In this document: positions 17,219 to 26,400 of the stretch, in pieces
Numbering within the stretch: position 1 is the stretch's first letter
Layout of the letters: each line of letters opens with the position of its first letter
Assembly (NCBI RefSeq): GCF_020217425.1
Contig: NZ_CP084090.1
Location: 744,001-808,000 of the forward strand
DNA from: Halomicrobium urmianum
GTDB taxonomy: Archaea; Halobacteriota; Halobacteria; Halobacteriales; Haloarculaceae
Direction: 5' to 3'
DNA: 64,000 nucleotides
Translations under genes and position numbers: made by a program
The notes under the pieces: generated by a model
The model's database searches: none
What the model saw: the letters and a program-made list of their open reading frames with translations, nothing else
Told to the model about the DNA's origin: nothing

Positions 17219-19144
17219 TCAGACCAGGAAGGTGACGTCGGTGCGCTTCTGCTCGATCTCGGTCTCGAGGTGCTCGCGGAAGTCGGCGAGCTGGACGTCC
17301 TTCCGCTCGCGCTCCTTGCGGTCGCGGACGGAGACGACCTCCGCGTCCTCCTCGTCGTCGCCGATGATCAGCATGTAGGGGACGCGGTCGTCGTGGGCCT
17401 GCTGGATCTTCTTGCCGACCGTCCAGGAGCGCTCCTCGATCTCGACGCGGAAGTCGGACAGCTCCTCCCGCAGCTGCTCGCAGTAGGGGATGTTGTCGTC
17501 GGAGACGGGGAGGATGCGGACCTGCTCGGGCGCGAGCCACGGCGGGAAATTGCCGTTGAAGTGCTCGATGAGGACGCCCATGAACCGCTCGAACGAGCCC
17601 AGCAGGGCGCGGTGGACCATGACCGGGCGGTGCTCCTCGTTGTCCTCGCCGACGTAGGTCAGGTCCAGGCGCTCGGGGATGTTGAAGTCCAGCTGGACGG
17701 TGCCGATGGTCCACTCGCGGCCGAGCGCGTCCTTGGCGTTCAGGCCGATCTTCGGCCCGTAGAAGGCGGCCTCGCCCTCCTCGACCTCGTACTCCAGGCC
17801 CTCGGACTCCAGCGCCGACCGCAGCGCGTCGGTGGCCTCGTCCCAGATCTCGTCGCTCCCGACGGCGTCGTCGCCCTGGGTCTCCAGCTTGTAGATGACC
17901 TCGAGGCCGAAGTGGCCGTAGATGTCCTGGACGACCGAGAGGGTGTTCACGATCTCGTCCTCGATCTGGTCGGGGCGGACGAAGGCGTGGCCGTCGTCCT
18001 GAGTGAACCCGCGCACGCGCAGGAGGCCCGATAGCTCGCCGGACTGCTCGTTGCGGTAGACGGTGCCGAACTCGGAGAAGCGCACCGGCAGGTCCCGGTA
18101 GGAGCGGGTCTCGTCGCCGTAGATGTACGCGTGGTTGGCGCAGTTCATGGGCTTGAGCCCGTACTCGGTCTCGTCCTGCTCCCAGGCGAACATCTCGCCG
18201 TCCTCCTTGAACGCGTCGTAGTGGCCGGTGGGCTTCCACAGCTCGGCCTTGTTGAGTTCGGGCGTCCAGACCTCCTCGTAGCCGAGCTCGTCGTTCTTGG
18301 CGCGGACGTACTCCTCCAGTTCCCGGCGGATCCGCATCCCGTTGGGGTGGAAGTGCGCGCAGCCCGGCGAGTGGTCGGGAACGGAGAAGAGGTCCATCTC
18401 CCGGCCGATCTTCCGGTGGTCCCGTTCCTTGGCCTTCCGGCGGCGCTCGAGGTACTCTTCGAGGTCGTCCTCGCTGGGGAAGGCGGTGCCGTAGACGCGG
18501 GTCAGCGTGTCGTTGTCCTCGTCGCCGCGCCAGTAGGAGGCGGAGATCTCCAGCAGCGCGAACCCGCCGATCTCGCCGGTCGACTCGACGTGGGGCCCCT
18601 GACAGAGGTCGTAGAACTCGCCCTGCTCGTAGAAGGAGACGGGGTCCTCGCCGGCGGCCTCGGTGTCGAGGATCTCCTGCTTGTAGGGATTGTCCTCGTA
18701 GCGCTCGAAGGCCTCATCGCGGTCCAGCAGGACGCGCTCGATCTCCAGGTCCGCCTCGATGATGGACTCGGCCTCCTGCTCGATTGCCTCGAGGTCGTCC
18801 TCGTCGAGGTCGACGCCGGTCACGTCGTAGTAGAAGCCGTCGTCGGTCCACGGCCCCAGCGTCAGCTCCGCCTCGGGGTGGAGCCGCTGGAGGGCCTGCG
18901 CGAAGACGTGGGCCGCCGAGTGCCGGAGGACGTCGAGGTACTTGTCGGCGCTCGGTGTCACGATCTCGATCTCCACGTCCTCGCGGAGGGGCGTATGCTT
19001 GTCGACGAGTTCCCCGTCGACGACGCCGGCGACCGTGTCGCTCCCGAGGCCGGGACCGATCTCGTACGCGACGTCCTCGACGGTGGCTCCCGCCTCGACC
19101 TCGAGGGTGGAGCCGTCCGGCAGCGTGACCGTGACCGTGCTCAT
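17219..19144 (-). CDS. thrS: Threonyl-tRNA synthetase
   Basis: A 641-residue class II synthetase that charges tRNA-Thr. Domains in order are TGS (about 1-62), the N2 editing domain with the zinc-type motif HSAAH near residue 78, the catalytic core with the class II motifs ([21 protein letters not shown]; the [11 protein letters not shown] motif), and a C-terminal anticodon-binding domain. This is the long, bacterial-like form rather than the archaeal form with a DTD-like editing domain. The start is ATG 19144 ([12 protein letters not shown]); an ATG three codons upstream is also possible. Confidence 0.97.
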   Translation of the reverse strand: MSTVTVTLPDGSTLEVEAGATVEDVAYEIGPGLGSDTVAGVVDGELVDKHTPLREDVEIEIVTPSADKYLDVLRHSAAHVFAQALQRLHPEAELTLGPWTDDGFYYDVTGVDLDEDDLEAIEQEAESIIEADLEIERVLLDRDEAFERYEDNPYKQEILDTEAAGEDPVSFYEQGEFYDLCQGPHVESTGEIGGFALLEISASYWRGDEDNDTLTRVYGTAFPSEDDLEEYLERRRKAKERDHRKIGREMDLFSVPDHSPGCAHFHPNGMRIRRELEEYVRAKNDELGYEEVWTPELNKAELWKPTGHYDAFKEDGEMFAWEQDETEYGLKPMNCANHAYIYGDETRSYRDLPVRFSEFGTVYRNEQSGELSGLLRVRGFTQDDGHAFVRPDQIEDEIVNTLSVVQDIYGHFGLEVIYKLETQGDDAVGSDEIWDEATDALRSALESEGLEYEVEEGEAAFYGPKIGLNAKDALGREWTIGTVQLDFNIPERLDLTYVGEDNEEHRPVMVHRALLGSFERFMGVLIEHFNGNFPPWLAPEQVRILPVSDDNIPYCEQLREELSDFRVEIEERSWTVGKKIQQAHDDRVPYMLIIGDDEEDAEVVSVRDRKERERKDVQLADFREHLETEIEQKRTDVTFLV

Positions 19145-19250
19145 GGACGGCACAAGTCGGCACGACCGGATAAGTGTATTGAGACGAACTGCCCCCGTGT
19201 CGCGGCGGTGCCGTCCCCCGACGCGACGGGCCGCTATCGGGCGGTCGGCG

Positions 19251-19772
19251 TCACTCGCCCGCGCCGGGAACGGGTTCCCGGAGCGCGCCCGGTTCGGGGT
19301 ACTCGACCGCGGCGTAGGATCCCCGGCGGCCGTCGCCGATGCGCTCGATCCGCTCGGGGACCGTCCGCACCGTCCCCCCGTCGGCGTGAGGCGTCACGCA
19401 GGTCAGGTCGCCGTCGTCGTACTCCGCCAGTAGGGCGGCGGGCAGTTCGACGGAGCGGGACCGGTCGCCGACCAGCGAATCCACCGCGCGCTCGTCGACG
19501 GCGGGCGCCAGCGAGAGGTCGTTGTCGTCTGCCCACTCGCGGAAGGCGGCCAGTCGCTCGTGGACGGCCGCTCCGGGCGTGGTCCGTGCGGCCTCGCGCG
19601 AGGCCGGCGCCCGCCGTCCCCACACGCGGACCTCGAACTCGTCGATCCGGCCCTCGGCCTCCAGGGCGCCGAGGCGCTTGACGAGGCCGCTGCGGCCGCC
19701 GCGCGGCCCAGTTGCTGACAGCGACCTGACGTACAGTTCGACCCGAGTCCCCGCGCCGTCGCTCCCGGACAT
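19251..19772 (-). CDS. Conserved haloarchaeal protein, unknown function
   Basis: A 173-residue soluble protein starting [19 protein letters not shown]. The N-terminal half has a beta strand (VELYVRSL) and the motif [20 protein letters not shown], which recurs in haloarchaeal proteins annotated only as HTH-domain-containing or hypothetical. No DNA-binding helix is obvious. It is monocistronic, downstream of thrS and divergent from the UspA gene. Confidence 0.7.
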   Translation of the reverse strand: MSGSDGAGTRVELYVRSLSATGPRGGRSGLVKRLGALEAEGRIDEFEVRVWGRRAPASREAARTTPGAAVHERLAAFREWADDNDLSLAPAVDERAVDSLVGDRSRSVELPAALLAEYDDGDLTCVTPHADGGTVRTVPERIERIGDGRRGSYAAVEYPEPGALREPVPGAGE

Positions 19773-19964
19773 GGACGGGTCGACACGACGCGTCGCCCGA
19801 TATTAGTTATTTCGTTGACAATATGGCCCAACAGTGGTAGCGGCTGGGCGACGGTCCACTAACGCATCACGTCCGACGCCGGGTGTGATCAGGGTCCAGA
19901 AGGGTCTCGACGGGGACGGCCTTCCAGCGCTTCCGGGCCGGCGCGGCCGCCGTCGGGGTGACCC

Positions 19965-19970
19965 TATATA
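19965..19970 (+). promoter_or_regulatory. TATA box for the UspA gene
   Basis: TATATA, in the context CCCTATATAGGGG, lies about 27 bases before the ATG at 19995, so the transcript should be leaderless. The flanking CCC/GGG makes the box itself a short palindrome. Confidence 0.65.
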
Positions 19971-19994
19971 GGGGACGAATCCCAACGGGCCCCC

Positions 19995-20432
19995 ATGGTA
20001 GAGTACGACGACGTCCTCCTCCCGACGGACGGCAGCACCGGCACCTACGAGACGATCGACCACGCCGTGACGCTGGCGGGGACCCACGACGCCACGCTGC
20101 ACGCGCTGTACGTGATCGACCGCAGGCGCTACCGCGCCGCCGACAAGGACACGCAGGACGAGGTGATCCAGTCCCTCGAAGAGGAAGGCGAACGCGCGCT
20201 TGACGACGTGGCAGTCAGGGCCAGGGACGCCGGCGTCGACGTCGTCACCGAGCAGCGGGACGGCATCCCCTACCGCGAGATCCAGGAGTACGCGGCCGAG
20301 GCCGACATCGACGTCCTGACGATGGGCACCCACGGACAGACCGGGCGCGACCGCGTCGCCACGCTCGGGAGCGTGACCGAGCGCGTACTCAAGGGGGTCG
20401 AGGTTCCCGTGCTGGTCGTCAACATCGACTAG
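19995..20432 (+). CDS. Universal stress protein, UspA family
   Basis: A 145-residue single-domain Usp starting MVEYDDVLLPTDGSTGTY. The ATP-binding signature is present near the C-terminus (MGTHGQTG-9 residues-GSVTERVL, matching GxxGx9GSxxxxvl). ATP-binding members of this family act in stress survival; the partner is unknown. It has its own TATA box and is not part of an operon. Confidence 0.92.
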   Translation: MVEYDDVLLPTDGSTGTYETIDHAVTLAGTHDATLHALYVIDRRRYRAADKDTQDEVIQSLEEEGERALDDVAVRARDAGVDVVTEQRDGIPYREIQEYAAEADIDVLTMGTHGQTGRDRVATLGSVTERVLKGVEVPVLVVNID

Positions 20433-20443
20433 CGACGCCGCGG

Positions 20444-22153
20444 TCACTCGGCCGCGGGGTCGCCGCCGTCGCGCTCCGCGTCGGCGCTCCCGGCCTCGTC
20501 TCCGGTTTCTCCGTCAGTCCCATCGCCAGTCGCGTCGATGCCGTCACCCGCCGGATCGCTCTCGCTGGCGTCGCCTTCCTCGCGGGTCTCGCCGTTCACG
20601 CCGCTCGCGGCGTCGGCGTCGTCAGGGGCACCGTCCGCGCTCTCCTCGCCCGACGCGCCGTTCTCGCTCCCCGTCGGGGCGTCGTCAGCCCGCTTCGTCG
20701 TCGCCGCCAGGTCCGCCTCGAGCGCCCGGAGATCGGCCGCCAGGACGTCGAACTCCGGGTCACCGTCCTCGCCGCCCCCGTTCTGACCGCTGTCGGTCGA
20801 CGCCACGACCGGCGAGGGGACGTCGCCCGCGGCCGCCGTCAGCCGCGGGTCCAGCGACGGGATCGGGTGGACGGCGGGGTCGACGGGGCTCCCGTCGAGG
20901 TCGGTGGCGGTCCCCGCGTCCGCTGGGTCGGTGGCCTCGTCTTGGTCGGCGTCCGCGTCGGCACGGTCGGCTTCGTCGGTGCCCAGCGACGCGCCCGAGG
21001 CCACGTCTGACGCCGAGACCGCGTCGGTCGCGTCCCCGTCGTCGGGTTCCGCCGCGGACTCCGGTTCCGCGGCGTGGTCCGGGTCCCCCGGGTCGTAGAC
21101 GTACCGCGTGTCGCCGTCGAGGACGACGAACGGTCCGTCGTCGTCCTCGATCACGCGCCGATCCGAGTCGATGGCCACGTCGACCAGGTCCGCCAGCGAG
21201 TCCAGTTCGACCACCCGCTCGTCGGACGCGGGCGGCACGCGGCCGCGGGAGACCCACTCGTCGAACTCCGCGCGCTCCTCCCTGCGCTCGACGGCCGCCC
21301 GGACCGCCGGCGAGACGGTCAGCTGGTCACGGCGCTCCAGCGCCGCGAACCCGCCGGCGCCAGCCAGGCCGACCAGCGCCAGCAGGAGCCCGCCCCAGGC
21401 CCGCAGCGGGTCGGGATCGACGGGGACCGTCACCGCCTCCCGCGCCGTCTGCTCGAGGGGCGACTGGCGGTCGGTGGAGACCTCGTAGGTGTTGCGCCGG
21501 GGGCGGATCGACAGCCGGTCCGTTCGCTTGTCGACGACGGGCTCGTCCGCGAGGGTCGTCTCCGCCCGCGTCTCGGCGACGACGAGGACCTGCGTCCGCC
21601 CCACGGAGGCCTCCAGCTCCCGGTCGACGCGGGCCGTGCGGTTGGCGAGGTCCGTGACGTCGACCGAGAACGACACCGGGAGTGTCGCCCGGGAGGCGAC
21701 GCGGCGCTCGGTGCTGGCCAGCGGCTCCTCAACGCGCCAGTACTCCGTGGTCTCCTCCTCCGTCGCGTCGACGGCGCGCAGTACCAGCCGCAGGTCGATC
21801 GTCACGTTCGCGGGCGGGACGTCCCCGGCGTGAGTGTAGTTGTACGTCCCGTTCAGAACGGGCGTGACGCTCGTGAAGTACAGCGACCGGTTCCGCAGGA
21901 CTTCTCCCTCCTCGAAGGCCACGGCGTCTCGCTGCGCCGTCGCCCGGTGGTCGAACTCGCCTTCCGCGGTCCACTCGCCGACGACGCGCTCCTCCGTGGT
22001 CGTGTCCGGGCCCGCGTGCGCCTGATAGGCCGCGACGCCGCCGAGCGCCGCGACCACGAGACAGGCGGCGAGAACGACCCCGTAGTACGACGAGAGGCGG
22101 TAGCGAACGCGCGTCTCGGTCGGGAGGTCCTCACCGTCCGGCATCGTGCTCAC
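20444..22153 (-). CDS. DUF5305 family membrane protein
   Basis: A 569-residue protein. A transmembrane helix at about 25-45 (SYYGVVLAACLVVAALGGVAAY) is followed by a beta-rich extracellular domain (about 55-240), a second helix (about 255-278), then a cytoplasmic region with an ordered part and a 190-residue Asp/Ala/Gly-rich tail. This is the DUF5305 layout. The start is GTG at 22153: the A/T-rich box at 22172-22180 lies about 25 bases upstream, and ATG 22144 is the alternative. DUF5305 genes commonly sit with SipW-type signal peptidases and DUF1102-like proteins, as here, so it probably helps process or assemble surface fibres. Confidence 0.85.
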   Translation of the reverse strand: MSTMPDGEDLPTETRVRYRLSSYYGVVLAACLVVAALGGVAAYQAHAGPDTTTEERVVGEWTAEGEFDHRATAQRDAVAFEEGEVLRNRSLYFTSVTPVLNGTYNYTHAGDVPPANVTIDLRLVLRAVDATEEETTEYWRVEEPLASTERRVASRATLPVSFSVDVTDLANRTARVDRELEASVGRTQVLVVAETRAETTLADEPVVDKRTDRLSIRPRRNTYEVSTDRQSPLEQTAREAVTVPVDPDPLRAWGGLLLALVGLAGAGGFAALERRDQLTVSPAVRAAVERREERAEFDEWVSRGRVPPASDERVVELDSLADLVDVAIDSDRRVIEDDDGPFVVLDGDTRYVYDPGDPDHAAEPESAAEPDDGDATDAVSASDVASGASLGTDEADRADADADQDEATDPADAGTATDLDGSPVDPAVHPIPSLDPRLTAAAGDVPSPVVASTDSGQNGGGEDGDPEFDVLAADLRALEADLAATTKRADDAPTGSENGASGEESADGAPDDADAASGVNGETREEGDASESDPAGDGIDATGDGTDGETGDEAGSADAERDGGDPAAE

Positions 22154-22415
22154 TGTCCCGCCCCTGCTACGTAAATTATTGCACGGTAGTTGCTACGAAC
22201 TAACAGGATAGTCGTACGAGGTCGTGCCGTCGCTGGGGCTACCACTGACAGGAGCGCAGTCATCCACTAAACAGTAGTACACATTATAATTATATTATTA
22301 TAGTGTCGAAAACAACGGACTGACCCGACTCACGCTTCGAAACGACCCGGCAGTTAATATGTGCGTATTAGCATACGTTTCGGTAACCGCCTTGGTGGGT
22401 GGTTCAGGGATACGC

Positions 22416-22898
22416 ATGCAGCGACACAACGTACTCGTACTCGTCGGTATCGTCGCGATCGGACTCGGGGCAATCGTCGGCAGCGGCGCGCTGACGCAGG
22501 TCAGTGCGGACCGTACGGCGACTGTCAGCGTCACCGGTGACGGCGCGGCGCTGGTCGGCTTCGGGGCGAACACCACGTCGGGAATCGTATCGAACACCAG
22601 CGACGCGAAGGCGATCAGGCTCGGCGTCGACGGTCTCAACGACGACGCGACGACGACGCTCCCGGTGCTGGACGTGAGTAACAACGCCGACACGTCGCTC
22701 CGGGTCAACGCCTCGACCGACGTCGATTACGTCGACGCCAGGATGTCGGGCGGGTCCGCCGTCGACCTCGCCAGCGGGGACACCGCCGTCGTGCACTTCG
22801 AGATCGACGCCACGCACTCGAACTTCACCGACGGCGGCGACATCGGCGTGACGATCCAGGCCGACTCGTCGCGGACCGGGACGTCGACCGCGCAGTGA
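22416..22898 (+). CDS. DUF1102-like secreted protein (TasA/AbpA-type fibre subunit candidate)
   Basis: A 160-residue protein starting MQRHNVLVLVGIVAIGLGAIVGSGALTQVSADRT. The signal-like segment with a Gly-rich core, the GSGALTQ motif and the following ADRTATVSV strand are typical of haloarchaeal DUF1102 proteins. The rest is beta-rich with no charged catalytic residues. Related small proteins are cleaved by SipW-type peptidases, and some archaeal relatives of TasA form bundling pili. The gene is divergent from DUF5305. A TATA-like stretch (GTTAATATG) lies at about 22351-22360. A role as fibre subunit is inference. Confidence 0.75.
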   Translation: MQRHNVLVLVGIVAIGLGAIVGSGALTQVSADRTATVSVTGDGAALVGFGANTTSGIVSNTSDAKAIRLGVDGLNDDATTTLPVLDVSNNADTSLRVNASTDVDYVDARMSGGSAVDLASGDTAVVHFEIDATHSNFTDGGDIGVTIQADSSRTGTSTAQ

Positions 22899-23007
22899 TC
22901 GCCCCGCCCGCAGTTCCGGCCGGGATCGAGTGCGGTGACGGACCACCCGTCTAGCGAGGCGCGAACACAGCCACAGACCCGATTCTACAGCCACCACTCG
23001 AACCAGA

Positions 23008-24522
23008 ATGTACCGTCTCGCCGGACTCGCGGTCCTGGCCGTCGCGCTCGGAGCGGCCGCCGCGACCGGCGCGTTCGCCGGCGGCGACGAGGCGGTGCGG
23101 GGCGTCTCCGTCGCGCCGGCCGACGGCGGAGAGCGCTACGCCGAGATCGGTCCCGACGGCGAGGTGTCGATCGAGTTGCGGGACCTGAACCCGCGGGCGC
23201 GGACGGACGTCGGGGCCGTCCTCATCGTCGGTGCGGACGAGGGGCCGGCGCAGGTGTGGTTCGACGACGGACGGTCGTCGGTCACGTTCTACCGGACGGA
23301 CGCGGGCGCGGCCGTCGAGTCCCGGGCGAGCGCGGCGAGGCTGGCGTCGGGAGAGGCGATCGACGTCGGCCTCCGCGTCGAGAGCGGCGCCGAGCGACTC
23401 CTCCTCGAAAGCGTGACCGTCCGGGCGCTGGTCCCCGAGCGTCGCGACGGCGGGGGCGGGAGCGGAGACGGGGACGGGGCCGCACCGACAGCGACGCCAG
23501 CGTCCACCGGACCGAACGACGGCGGTGGCGCGTCGGGACCGGATCGCCCCGGCGAGGCCGGTGGCGACGGTCCCCGCGGGACGCCCACTCCGACGCCGAC
23601 CGTTGACGTCGGGGTCCCGCTGCCGGAGCCGTCGGTGTCCGTCTCGGCGGACGGGAACCTGATCGACGTGACCGTCGCGAACGCGCCGGCCTACTCCCCG
23701 GTGACGGCCGCGCTGAACGGGACGCCGGCGACGCGCGCTGCGGGCGTCGACCTGGCGTCGGTCGCGCTGACGTCGTCCTGCCGGGGCGACACCGGCCTGC
23801 GCGTGCGGACGTGGACCGCGCCGTCGAGCCCGACGCCGGCGGGAACGCGGGGGCTGTTCGCCTACGACCTGACCCCGGCGAACGGCTCCTGCGGGTTCGA
23901 CGCCGTGACGACCCGAGTGAGGGTAGACAGGGCGCACCTCGACGACGGACCGGCGACGCCGGACGCGGTGAGGGCACTCCGCCGGGACGGAGGCGAGTGG
24001 GCGCAGGCGAACGCGACGCTCGTCGCGACGACGCCCGAACACTACGTCTACGAGGTCCGCACGGCGGGCACCGCGGACGTCGCCGTCGTCGTCGGGGAAC
24101 CGGCCTTCGAGACGACGGCTCTGACGGCGACGCCGGTCGAGGCGCGCCCCGGAGAACCGATCACGGCGAACGGCACCGTCGCGAACGTCGGCGCCGGGCA
24201 GGGCGAAGTGACGGCCCGGATAACAGTCGACGGGGCGGTCGTCGCGGAACGGACGGCCGTCCTCGATCCGGGCGAGTCGCTGCGCGTCGCCGGGACCGCG
24301 GCGCTGTCCGAGCCCGGCACCCGCGAGGTGCGACTGGGGGACGCGACCCAGACGGTGACCGTCACCGAGGCCACGTCCGGGACGCCGTCAGACGACGGCA
24401 CTCCCGGGGTCGGCGGCCTCTCGCTGCTGGGGTCGATCGCGCTACTCGTCGCGCTGGCGCTGCTCGCCGCACTGTACTGGTACCGTCGCCGTCGGTCTGA
24501 GAACGCACGGTGGTCGACGTGA
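23008..24522 (+). CDS. DUF1102-like protein with Thr/Pro linker, CARDB domain and C-terminal anchor
   Basis: A 504-residue protein starting MYRLAGLAVLAVALGAAAATG (signal peptide). Residues 25-145 are a beta domain like the DUF1102 protein upstream. A low-complexity Gly/Asp/Thr/Pro linker (about 150-205) follows, then a PGF-type beta region and a CARDB-like domain (about 370-460, PGEPITANGTVANVGAGQGEV). A transmembrane helix at about 475-494 (LLGSIALLVALALLAALYW) ends in basic residues, so the protein is a wall-spanning anchor. It lies 109 bases after the small DUF1102 gene and its end is next to the signal peptidase start, giving a likely operon. Confidence 0.82.
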   Translation: MYRLAGLAVLAVALGAAAATGAFAGGDEAVRGVSVAPADGGERYAEIGPDGEVSIELRDLNPRARTDVGAVLIVGADEGPAQVWFDDGRSSVTFYRTDAGAAVESRASAARLASGEAIDVGLRVESGAERLLLESVTVRALVPERRDGGGGSGDGDGAAPTATPASTGPNDGGGASGPDRPGEAGGDGPRGTPTPTPTVDVGVPLPEPSVSVSADGNLIDVTVANAPAYSPVTAALNGTPATRAAGVDLASVALTSSCRGDTGLRVRTWTAPSSPTPAGTRGLFAYDLTPANGSCGFDAVTTRVRVDRAHLDDGPATPDAVRALRRDGGEWAQANATLVATTPEHYVYEVRTAGTADVAVVVGEPAFETTALTATPVEARPGEPITANGTVANVGAGQGEVTARITVDGAVVAERTAVLDPGESLRVAGTAALSEPGTREVRLGDATQTVTVTEATSGTPSDDGTPGVGGLSLLGSIALLVALALLAALYWYRRRRSENARWST

Positions 24523-24527
24523 ACGCG

Positions 24528-25678
24528 ATGGACGCGTCGCTACGGACCTGCGCCGCGGTCGCGCTACAGGTGCTGGGCGCGGTGGCCGTCGTCGCGCTCG
24601 CGCTGGGTGTGGTCCTCGGCCAGCCGGTCCTGCTCGGCTACGTGGAGACCGGGAGCATGGCGCCCGCGCTGTCCCGGGCGACGGGTTCGTGGCCGTCCCG
24701 GCGGCGGTGGCCGGACCGGCCGAACCGGGCGACGTCGTCGTCTTCCGCGCCGAGCGGCTCCACGGCGGCGGGCTCACGACCCACCGGATCGTCGCGGAGA
24801 CCGACGCCGGCTACGTCACGAAGGGGGACGCGAACCCGTTCACCGACCAGGACGGCGGCGAGCCACCGGTGACGGACGGACAGATCGTCGCGCACGCGCT
24901 CCGGTCCGGGGGGTCGGTGGTCGCCGTCCCGCACCTCGGCACCGCAGCCGCGGCGATCCGGGAGACCCTGTACGCGCTCCAGTCGGGCCTCGCGGCGATG
25001 CTGGGGACGCGCGCCGTCCTCGGCACCAGAGGGATGGGCCTGCTGCTGTTCGGCGCCGGGGCCCTGCTGCTGGTCGGGACGCTCGCCACGGAGGCGCGCG
25101 GCGGCCGGCGCCGCGGCCGGACCCGGTCGCCGCGCCGCACCGGCGTCGTCGACACGCGAGCGGTGGCCGTCGTGCTGGTGGCGGCCGTCGTGGTCCCGGC
25201 CACGGCGGCCATGCTCGTCCCCGGCGGCGTCCACGAGACGACGCTCGACGGCGACGCCGTGGCCGCCAGCGACGCGGTCGGCGACGGCGGGACCGTCAGC
25301 TGGGAGTACGAACTGCGCAACCGCGGGTACGTGCCGCTCGCGTTCGTCCTCGAACCGACAGCGGAGGGCACCACCGTCGACCGGGAGGTGGTCGTGGTCC
25401 CGCCGGGGGGCGAACGGTCCGTGACTGTCGCGGTAGACGCGCCGCCGCCCGGCCAGCGACGGGTCGCAGGCGTCGTCGAGCACCGGTACCTGCTGGTCCT
25501 CCCGCGGTCTTCGCTGCTCTCGCTCCACGAGGTCCACCCGCTCGCCGCGGTGGCCGCCGTCGACGCCGTCCTCGGCGGGGCCGTCCTCGCCGTCCTCGCG
25601 CGGTTCGTCGGCCTGGGACTCGTGCGCGTCCGCGACGAGACGTCCATCGGAGCGCGCGTCCGCCAGTGGCTCTGGTGA
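24528..25678 (+). pseudogene. SipW-type signal peptidase I, frameshifted
   Basis: The N-terminus (MDASLRTCAAVALQVLGAVAVV, one transmembrane helix) leads to the catalytic Ser motif GYVETGSMAPAL. The frame then breaks at the CCC-GGG run at 24673-24678. One added base there would give the expected SPGDGFVAVP and join the frame that runs to 25678. That frame carries the second box (DVVVFRAE), the His of THRIV (archaeal ER-type Ser/His), TKGDAN, two C-terminal helices and a beta domain. Start GTG 24510 is also possible and would overlap the upstream gene. The enzyme would process the DUF1102 proteins encoded just before it. As given the frame is broken, through real decay or a homopolymer sequencing error. 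Confidence 0.82.
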
Positions 25679-25730
25679 ACGGGCGTACCCGAACTGCACG
25701 ATCCGCCGGACCGGAACGTCGCCGAGCCAA

Positions 25731-25737
25731 CATATAT
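25731..25737 (+). promoter_or_regulatory. TATA box for the gamma-carbonic-anhydrase-like gene
   Basis: CATATAT is centred about 28 bases before ATG 25762, again predicting a leaderless transcript. Confidence 0.6.
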
Positions 25738-25761
25738 CGGGGACGCGTGCGACGTACTCAC

Positions 25762-26274
25762 ATGGACAGCCGCGAGTACGCGTTCGAGGGGACGGAACCG
25801 GACCTGCACGGCTACGCCCACGTGAGCCGGGAGGCGACGCTCGTGGGCGACGTCAGCGTCGGCGCCAACGCGAACGTCTGGCCGGGCGTCGTCCTCCGCG
25901 GCGACGTCGGGCCGGTCGAGATCGGTCGCGAGAGCGCGATCGGCGACAACGCCGTCCTGCACGCCTCGACCGTCGGCGAGCGGGCGCTGGTCGGCCACGG
26001 CGCGATCCTCAACGACGCGACCGTCGAGGACGGCGCCCTGGTGGGCTTCAACTCGACGGTCAGCGACGCGACCATCGGTGCCGGCTCCATCGTCGCGATG
26101 GGAACCGTCGTCCCGCCCGGGTACGAGGTCCCGCCGGAGTCGTTCGTCCGGGGGACGCCGGCCGCGGTGACGCCGCTCGCCGAGACCGACATCGACGCCG
26201 AAGCCGTCTTCGAGGCGTTCTCGTCGGGCGACTACGCCAACCTGGCCGACCGCCACGAGGACCTGTTCGAATGA
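25762..26274 (+). CDS. Gamma-carbonic-anhydrase-like hexapeptide-repeat protein
   Basis: A 170-residue left-handed beta-helix protein with hexapeptide repeats (VGDVSVGANANVWPGVVLRGDVGPV). It keeps the Arg and Asp of RGDVGPVEIG and the metal-binding His residues in LHAST and VGHGAIL, so gamma-type carbonic anhydrase or a related acyltransferase-fold protein is likely. The length is normal and the protein looks complete. Its TGA stop at 26272-26274 is also the first three bases of the TGACATCC end of the adjoining tnpB element. Confidence 0.88.
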   Translation: MDSREYAFEGTEPDLHGYAHVSREATLVGDVSVGANANVWPGVVLRGDVGPVEIGRESAIGDNAVLHASTVGERALVGHGAILNDATVEDGALVGFNSTVSDATIGAGSIVAMGTVVPPGYEVPPESFVRGTPAAVTPLAETDIDAEAVFEAFSSGDYANLADRHEDLFE

Positions 26275-26400
26275 CATCCTCCGCGCCCCGAAAGGCGCGG
26301 TTTCCTCCACGGGAGTCTTAGCTGGTCTACGACTCCCCAGAGGCAATATTCCCGTCGTGGTGAACGGTACTAAGGTCTGTGCGCTGTTCTTTGGGACAGT
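26275..26400 (-). ncRNA. Predicted guide (omega/re) RNA at the 3' end of the atypical tnpB
   Basis: TnpB guide RNAs are transcribed across the end of tnpB into the right end of the element, so one is expected here on the minus strand. The terminal hairpin at 26281-26300 would be part of it. This is by family rule only; the exact bounds are unknown. Confidence 0.3.
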
